Source: Winogradskyella sp. MH6 (GTDB lineage: Bacteria > Bacteroidota > Bacteroidia > Flavobacteriales > Flavobacteriaceae). From it: 64,000 bases of DNA. The position numbers and the translations under genes were made by a program. This document shows positions 59,301-64,000 of this stretch, in pieces. The stretch lies in contig NZ_CP094494.1 in NCBI RefSeq assembly GCF_022810765.1, forward strand, positions 868,001 through 932,000, in the 5' to 3' direction. Positions within the stretch are counted from its first letter, which is position 1; every line of letters starts with the position of its first letter. The notes beneath the pieces are model-generated. The model had not been told where the DNA came from, ran no database searches, and was given only the letters and a program-made list of their open reading frames with translations.

Positions 59301-60399
59301 AACCCTTAAAAAACAAAATAACAATCTCAAAATTACAGTTTCAGACCAAGGCTATGGCATTCCCAAAGAAGAGCTTCCTAATATTTTTGATCGCTTTTAC
59401 CAAGTTGAAGACAAAGCTCATAAAATTTCTCAAGGTACAGGTATTGGTTTAGCGTTAACCAAAGAGCTTGTGGAATTATTAGATGGAACTATTAAAGTTT
59501 CTTCTGAATTTGGTGAAGGCACCACTTTCAAAATTTCTTTACCAATTACAAATACTGCCGAAATCACAACTATTGCAACCAATAACCGTGAAATGTCAGT
59601 AGGTACAGTAGTACCAAAACCAGCTGATATTATTTCGGATGAAGATTCTAACAGTGTACTAATTGTTGAGGATAATCATGATATGGCAAGATATGTAGCA
59701 TCGTGCTTACAACCGCAATACAAGGTCACTTTTGCTAACGATGGTAAGGAAGGATTGGAACTAGCATCAGAGCAAATTCCTGACATTATAATTACAGATG
59801 TGATGATGCCAAAAATGGATGGTTACGAGCTTACCCAACATTTACAGCAAAATACCAACACCAATCATATTCCTATCATTATGCTTACTTCTAAAGCGAT
59901 GCAAGAGGATAAAATTGATGGGATTTCGAGTGGTGCAGATGCCTATTTGACCAAGCCTTTTCATAAAGAGGAATTATTACTCCGCATGAAAATGCTGATT
60001 GCCAAACGCAAACAGTTACAAGAAAAATATGCTGTAAATACTATTGTTACAACCACTAAAAAAGAATCTCAACCTACAGATAAAAACCTCGCTTTTCTAA
60101 AGTCGGTAGTAGATGTTATTCATAACCATATCGAAGATTCTAATTTTGGACCAACCGAACTCGCAAAGTCCATGGTTATGAGCGACTCACAACTCTACAG
60201 AAAATTAAAAGCCATTTCCAATTCCAGTACGGCCATTTTCATAAGAAAAGTACGTCTCGAAAAAGGAAAAGAATTACTAAAAACTACAGATTTATCCATT
60301 TCAGAAATTGCTTATGCGATAGGATTTAACGACCCTAATTGGTTTAGTAAGACTTTTAAAGAGGAATTTGAACAAAGCCCTTCTGAATTTCGCAATTAA
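56365..60399 (+). CDS. Hybrid two-component system regulator (HTCS)
   Basis: One-protein sensor and regulator of 1344 residues. A signal/anchor segment (LILILCLVSFFCGAQ) is followed by two seven-bladed Reg_prop propellers in the periplasm (first blades YHYGTKDGLSQETIRTILKD, FLWLGTQEGLNRFDG). A Y_Y_Y domain (about 715-785) and one membrane helix (LAYLLYLLIFLGIVYAFY) come next. The cytoplasmic part has HisKA with ITHEFRTPLTIILGY (about 850) and HATPase with NLISNAIKFSPENS (about 962). A receiver follows, with the phospho-Asp in IIITDVMMPKMDGY (about 1144), then an AraC-type HTH pair ending FKEEFEQSPSEFRN. The family usually senses oligosaccharides and switches polysaccharide utilisation loci; no such locus is adjacent, and the next gene is a surface protein. 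Confidence 0.96.
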   Translation: MTNPVTVFRSNSFRTKLILILCLVSFFCGAQNLTFYHYGTKDGLSQETIRTILKDSNGFLWLGTQEGLNRFDGTSFTVYKNRKKDSLSISGNFINTLLEDKEGNIWIGTNDNGISIYDSKINSFRSTKVKTGNCSSLSKTSDGTIIATVLNEGIFIFNKGDDNYQKISKIDGETQQFNSTFVDNDIVYVSTQDGRLFVCENIKTKDAKFLEIKFNQPIGNINSIFVVNENIWLGTTNGLCVFNTSTKQLSKIPLNSNNNGLHISSIDINNDTFYIGTFDGLYIAKDFNEQNLDFEHITTYYGEQNHSNSITSNRVYDTYTDGNLLWVGTNNLDVVTLGEPVFKNVNTSSEISLNNAFILSFAKNKDYFFVGTRKGINCIDSEGNVTYITKENTDDALAFNVIRTMAIDHNNYMWVGTIKGASVIDLNDFDPKSPKIINFFHDINDPKSLSSDATRGAFVDHKGTVWIMTYGGGVNRFTGDVKNNVITFEHYKTKENANSISSNFTYNLSQDKNLDYWITSEDGLNKLHFEDENYQNPKFTNYFSEENDSTSLSSNTTLHTWHDADATLWVATQDGFNKFNSESNTFKRFGNDEGLTNTFVYSITEDQDHNLWLTTNGGIFRFNKETEVFTNYTVNDGLQSSEFNLGAHYYNKDTNEVYVGGINGVNIFNPRHVPQLDLPGDLTFTSLRVKNEEINPVTHNDIINQSITTADKITLNYTDFPCYISFSDLDLRPTKNNEFVYALDNNDWNELSGSREIPLLDLTKGKHTLKIQGKSRNNLWQKAPLELQIKVIPPWYKSNLAYLLYLLIFLGIVYAFYKISLQRQIAGQESKRLQELDALKSRFITNITHEFRTPLTIILGYLGNVKDKVNGKKELETSLETIEQNSNNLLDLVNQMLDLAKLEKGQLKLNLVQNDIVKFTSNVIDSFLSIASDKAITIDFDATPNEILMDFDAEKMRQILTNLISNAIKFSPENSTIAITLKKQNNNLKITVSDQGYGIPKEELPNIFDRFYQVEDKAHKISQGTGIGLALTKELVELLDGTIKVSSEFGEGTTFKISLPITNTAEITTIATNNREMSVGTVVPKPADIISDEDSNSVLIVEDNHDMARYVASCLQPQYKVTFANDGKEGLELASEQIPDIIITDVMMPKMDGYELTQHLQQNTNTNHIPIIMLTSKAMQEDKIDGISSGADAYLTKPFHKEELLLRMKMLIAKRKQLQEKYAVNTIVTTTKKESQPTDKNLAFLKSVVDVIHNHIEDSNFGPTELAKSMVMSDSQLYRKLKAISNSSTAIFIRKVRLEKGKELLKTTDLSISEIAYAIGFNDPNWFSKTFKEEFEQSPSEFRN

Positions 60400-60457
60400 C
60401 TGATTTTCATATTTTTATTTGTGTTTTGAATAAATACTACTAGTCGTTTTTCTTCAT

Positions 60458-60490
60458 TTTGACAAAATACTCCTTGTGTTTGACAAAATA
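60458..60490 (+). repeat. Paired 12-base direct repeats, operator-like
   Basis: TTTGACAAAATA occurs exactly twice (60458-60469 and 60479-60490), 21 bases apart, which is two helical turns. It lies between the HTCS gene and the second surface-protein gene. This spacing suits a dimeric AraC-type activator binding one face of the helix. Confidence 0.55.
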
Positions 60491-60555
60491 ATCAAGAGCA
60501 TTTTTACACATCGAAACTAGTTTTGGAGAGCTATTAATCATTAATTCATTGTAAG

Positions 60556-60753
60556 ATGAAGACCTCTACATTTCTTGTGTCGCTTTTAGTTATCAATTCG
60601 AGCTTTTTGGCAGGTCATGTTTCCATTCAATTATTTGGAAACGTAAATCCACTTATTCTTGGCGGAAGTGAAATTTTTCTTGGACTACTTTACTATGTCA
60701 ACAAAGTTCTAAAAGATGTAAAAAGCACTTTTAATGTAGAGGTTAAACTCTAA
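60556..60753 (+). CDS. Small hydrophobic protein, uncertain
   Basis: Possible 65-residue protein (start MKTSTFLVSLLVINSSFLAG) with two hydrophobic stretches and a basic-acidic tail (NKVLKDVKSTFNVEVKL). It lies 27 bases before the second surface-protein gene on the same strand, downstream of the paired repeats, so it could be the first gene of that transcript. I recognise no family and the length is near noise level. Confidence 0.42.
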   Translation: MKTSTFLVSLLVINSSFLAGHVSIQLFGNVNPLILGGSEIFLGLLYYVNKVLKDVKSTFNVEVKL

Positions 60754-60780
60754 AACAAAGAATTATTAATACCCTACAAA

Positions 60781-63700
60781 ATGAAGACAATTACAATTAC
60801 CCTATTCCTATTCTTTTCATGTTTTGCCTTTTCTCAAGTTGGTGTTGGCAATACAGACCCAAAATCCACTTTAGATATTTCTGCTTCTAGCACTACTTCG
60901 CCAACAAACGAAGATGGTATCCTTATACCTAGAATAGATAATTTCCCAACGGTTAATCCAACGGCAGACCAAGATGGTATGTTGGTATTTTATACAGGTA
61001 CATCATTATCTGGAAAAGGCTTTTATTATTGGGATAACAGCACAACATCTTGGGTAAGCATTCAAGGAAATGAAGATACAGACTGGCTGAGAACTGGAAC
61101 AGGAGGTCCTGCAAGTAATATTACTGATAATATTTACACTCTTGGTCAAGTTCAAATTGGAAGTGTTAATGTTGCTAATACCTCAAGTCTCAAAGTAACA
61201 AGTGATTTAACTTCTAACTTTTCAGGTCTTCAGCTTTTACATTCAGGAAGTGACACAGGACAAATAGGATATGGAATTTATAATCAATCTACTATAACAG
61301 ATGCTGTTCGTTTTTCAAACTTTCATAATGTTAATAGTGGTACTCATAATAACACCCATTACGGTTTTGAAAATTTTTTCATTAATAATGGTACAGGAGA
61401 AAAAGTAGGTTTATATAATGAATTTGATTTAAGCGCACCTAACGGTAATAAAAAAGGAGTTTACAATAGGTTTGAAGGTGGTAATAGTGATATCTTTGGT
61501 GTAGATAATAGTATGCCTGGTGCTTGGACTGTTGCTGGTAATATTTATGGTATAAATAACAATATAAGATCCGGTGGAAATGGTCAACACTATGGTGTAA
61601 AAACTGAACTAGCAGGTTCAGGGTCAGGTAGTAAATATGGATATTTTGTAGATATAAGTAGTACTGCTGGAGGAACTCACTACGGCATATATAGTGACGT
61701 AAGAAACACATCAGGGTATGCTGCTTACTTCAGAGGTCGAGTGTCTTTTGGGAACGATGGTATTAATCGTTATTTCATGCCAGCTTCAGATGGTACAGCA
61801 GGTCAGGTCATGACTACGGACGGAACAGGTAATATCACATTTCAAAATATTATTGGTGACGGAAATACCCAAAACACATTAGACCAAGCCTATGACGAAG
61901 GTGGTGCTGGAGCAGGAAAAAATATCACAGCAGACTCAGGTGCACTAAGGATTAATGGTGATGACGGATTTTTGGTTACTGGTACTCTGGGAAGCGGCAA
62001 CTTTATAGATTCTGAAGTTACTGGTGTCGGTACACGTATGTTTTTCAATCCAAATAAGGCTGCTTTCAGAGCAGGATATGTTTCAACAAATCAATGGGAT
62101 AATACGAATATTGGATCATACTCTGTTGCTTTTGGAAGTGGTACTACAGCTTCTGGCGAAGTTTCATCTGCATTTGGAGCATTTACAATTGCTTCAGGTC
62201 AATTTTCAATGGCATCAGGAGCTGGCACAACAGCATCTGGTCAAACCGCCATAGCGTCAGGAACATCAACAACAGCTTCAGGAGATTATTCTACTGCTTT
62301 TGGATATTCAACATTAGCCTCTGGAAACTATTCTACTGTTTTTGGAAATGACAATACCGCTTCAGGAAGATATTCTTCTGTATTTGGAAATAGCAATACT
62401 GCACCATCTGCTTATGAAACAGTTATAGGAATTAATAGCACCAACTACACACCAAACTCTACTACAAGTTTTAACAATAATGATAGGTTGTTTGTGGTTG
62501 GAAACGGTTCAATGCCTACCATGAGGAGTAATGCATTAACCATATACAAAGATGGCCGAATGACCATTAATGATGCATATACCATGCCAACAATAGATGG
62601 CACTGCTGATCAAGTAATGACAACAGATGGTGCTGGTAATGTAACTTTTCAAGATATTGTTGGTGATGGAGATACCCAAAACACCCTAGATCAAGCCTAT
62701 AATGAAGGTGGTTCTGGTGCAGGAAACACAATAACGGCTAATGCAGGCGCTGTGACAATTGATGGTACAGATGGTATATTAGTATCAGGGATTTTAGGTT
62801 CTGGAGCTACAATTTCTAGTTCTATTGTAAACCCAACAATGTTTTTTAACCCTCGCACTGGATCGTTTAGGTCTGGTACGAGTAGTGGTACATCTTGGGA
62901 CGCATCTAATACAGGTACCTTCTCTGTAGCGTTTGGGTCTGGAAATACTGCTTCCGGATATACTAGTACAGCAATAGGGATTTCAAATGTAGCGTCAGGT
63001 GCAAGAGCATTTTCTGGTGGTTCAAACAGTATTTCCTCTGGTCTAGATTCATTCGCATTTGGTCTAGAATGTACTGCTAACGCAACAGGATCAGTTTCTA
63101 TTGGTGTAGATAACACGAGCCATTCATTAGGAGAATTTACTGTAGGAACTTATAGTACGAATTATACAGCCTTTGATACATTTACTTGGAATATCAATGA
63201 TAGGATTTTTTCGGTAGGAAACGGGAGTTCAACATCAGCAAGAAGCAATGCTTTAACTATATATAAGAGTGGAGAGGTAAATATCAATGATGCATATTCA
63301 CTTCCTACTTCCGATGGTACAAATGGCCAAGTCATGACCACAGATGGTGCTGGTAATGTAACCTTCCAAAACCCAACAACAAATACAGACGACCAACAAA
63401 TAGATAACCTTGGCTTAGTCGGGACTGTATTAGGCATTTCCCTTGAAGACGATGGAGTTGCACCTGTGACTGTTGATTTGGCTTCTATCAATACCGATAA
63501 TCAGCAAATAGATAATTTCAGTTTTAATTCCTCTACAAATATCTTAACCTTAGAAATTGAAGATGATGGCCAAGCTGCTCAAACTGTGGATTTATCTAGC
63601 CTTAACCCAACAAAATCCTTAGCTAGAATTACAATGTCGACTAACCAATCTTTAGCAACAAGTGTTTGGCAAAAATTAGATTTCGATACGATTGATTTTG

Positions 63701-64000
63701 ATCTTAATTCAGAATTCAACACAACAACAAATCAATTTGTAGTGGGCACAACAGGATACTATCGTATCAATGCATCTTGGCGAAGCTCAGCAACTTCTAC
63801 CTCAACTAATGCTTTTGGTATTGCTATTGTGGTTAACAGCAACATTGAACGCGCCGTAAATTTTAATAATTCAGGAAGTGGCTACATATTTAGATCTATC
63901 AACAGAATACTAGATTTAAATGCTGGAGATATTGTAGAAATCTTTATTCTTCCAACAGGACCAATCGATGTCGAAGCAAATCATATTGTAACCTCTTTCG
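60781..64000 (+). CDS. Secreted repeat protein with YadA-like repeats and C1q/TNF-like C-terminal domain (3' end cut by window)
   Basis: Open from ATG 60781 to the window end (1073 codons). A signal peptide (MKTITITLFLFFSCFAFSQ) and the N-terminal module VGVGNTDPKSTLDISASSTT closely parallel the S74 protein at 51029. The central part has Asn/Gly-rich segments, then two copies of a ~240-270 residue unit (61777-62583 and 62584-63300) and the beginning of a third. Each unit opens with DGT-x-QVMTTDG and contains head repeats (SVAFGSGTTASGEVSSAFGA). Near the window end the sequence becomes a jelly-roll pattern (TGYYRINASWRSSA, LNAGDIVEIFILPTG) like C1q/TNF domains. Probably a trimeric surface protein that uses a different trimerisation or binding head from its paralogue. 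No S74 domain is seen before the cut. Confidence 0.83.
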   Translation, partial: MKTITITLFLFFSCFAFSQVGVGNTDPKSTLDISASSTTSPTNEDGILIPRIDNFPTVNPTADQDGMLVFYTGTSLSGKGFYYWDNSTTSWVSIQGNEDTDWLRTGTGGPASNITDNIYTLGQVQIGSVNVANTSSLKVTSDLTSNFSGLQLLHSGSDTGQIGYGIYNQSTITDAVRFSNFHNVNSGTHNNTHYGFENFFINNGTGEKVGLYNEFDLSAPNGNKKGVYNRFEGGNSDIFGVDNSMPGAWTVAGNIYGINNNIRSGGNGQHYGVKTELAGSGSGSKYGYFVDISSTAGGTHYGIYSDVRNTSGYAAYFRGRVSFGNDGINRYFMPASDGTAGQVMTTDGTGNITFQNIIGDGNTQNTLDQAYDEGGAGAGKNITADSGALRINGDDGFLVTGTLGSGNFIDSEVTGVGTRMFFNPNKAAFRAGYVSTNQWDNTNIGSYSVAFGSGTTASGEVSSAFGAFTIASGQFSMASGAGTTASGQTAIASGTSTTASGDYSTAFGYSTLASGNYSTVFGNDNTASGRYSSVFGNSNTAPSAYETVIGINSTNYTPNSTTSFNNNDRLFVVGNGSMPTMRSNALTIYKDGRMTINDAYTMPTIDGTADQVMTTDGAGNVTFQDIVGDGDTQNTLDQAYNEGGSGAGNTITANAGAVTIDGTDGILVSGILGSGATISSSIVNPTMFFNPRTGSFRSGTSSGTSWDASNTGTFSVAFGSGNTASGYTSTAIGISNVASGARAFSGGSNSISSGLDSFAFGLECTANATGSVSIGVDNTSHSLGEFTVGTYSTNYTAFDTFTWNINDRIFSVGNGSSTSARSNALTIYKSGEVNINDAYSLPTSDGTNGQVMTTDGAGNVTFQNPTTNTDDQQIDNLGLVGTVLGISLEDDGVAPVTVDLASINTDNQQIDNFSFNSSTNILTLEIEDDGQAAQTVDLSSLNPTKSLARITMSTNQSLATSVWQKLDFDTIDFDLNSEFNTTTNQFVVGTTGYYRINASWRSSATSTSTNAFGIAIVVNSNIERAVNFNNSGSGYIFRSINRILDLNAGDIVEIFILPTGPIDVEANHIVTSF
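61777..63300 (+). repeat. Two-copy internal tandem duplication in the second surface protein
   Basis: Unit 1 (61777-62583, 807 bases) and unit 2 (62584-63300, 717 bases) share the order DGT-x-QVMTTDG, NTLDQAY-x-EGG, a glycine-rich LGSG segment, MFFNP, and YadA-like SVAFGSG repeats. Units then end in NDAY. The third unit starts at 63301 but switches after about 20 codons to the C-terminal region. Confidence 0.75.

Noticed and set aside
62697-63491. Open frames on the minus strand inside the second surface protein gene, rich in Pro, Glu and Val
   Set aside because: They are antisense to Gly/Ser/Thr-rich repeats, whose complement avoids stops and yields Pro/Val/Glu-rich frames. There is no plausible start context or family.

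Overview
This is a low-GC chromosomal segment from a member of the Flavobacteriaceae (phylum Bacteroidota), most likely a marine species. The evidence is a sprA gene (type IX secretion and gliding), an alternative complex III respiratory operon in the Bacteroidota gene order, a DUF2723 protein, a hybrid two-component system, and promoters of the Bacteroidota type (TTTG, 19 bases, TAnnTTTG). I see no insertion sequence, prophage, CRISPR array or pseudogene, and no gene-free stretch longer than about 300 bases.

Layout. Positions 1-13120 (all minus strand) hold sprA (cut by the window start), ruvA, a malic enzyme gene, and a ruvB - cytochrome P450 - queG operon. Positions 13291-24973 (minus) hold an eight-gene respiratory operon transcribed actA-B-C-D-E-F, then cytochrome c oxidase subunits II and I. 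It passes electrons from quinol through alternative complex III to a copper oxidase. Positions 25126-30142 hold a small secreted SPOR-like protein (plus) and the rimP-nusA-infB operon (minus). That operon has an excellent promoter and a terminator-like hairpin inside its leader. Positions 30239-35741 hold a tandem universal stress protein, tRNA-Gln, a large DUF2723 membrane protein with a polysaccharide deacetylase, and a thioredoxin-fold protein without its active-site cysteines.

Positions 35849-48261 form a glycan-degradation cluster. The minus arm holds a GH20 hexosaminidase lipoprotein, CutC, a GH2 beta-mannosidase lipoprotein and a membrane phosphoesterase. The divergent plus arm holds a GH92 alpha-mannosidase lipoprotein, an FHS-family sugar transporter and an N4-(beta-N-acetylglucosaminyl)-L-asparaginase. 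Together they can take apart eukaryotic-type N-glycans down to GlcNAc-Asn, yet no susC/susD pair is present.

Positions 48368-64000 are the most accessory part. A LuxR-type response regulator converges on a TPR histidine kinase. Two large secreted repeat proteins share an N-terminal module but have different C-terminal domains (a self-cleaving S74 chaperone domain in one, a C1q/TNF-like fold in the other). Between them lie an aldehyde dehydrogenase, a small basic secreted protein and a full-length hybrid two-component system. No clearly new multi-gene system is evident. The best leads are the rimP leader hairpin, the paired modular surface proteins with repeated operator-like sites, and CutC inside a glycan operon.
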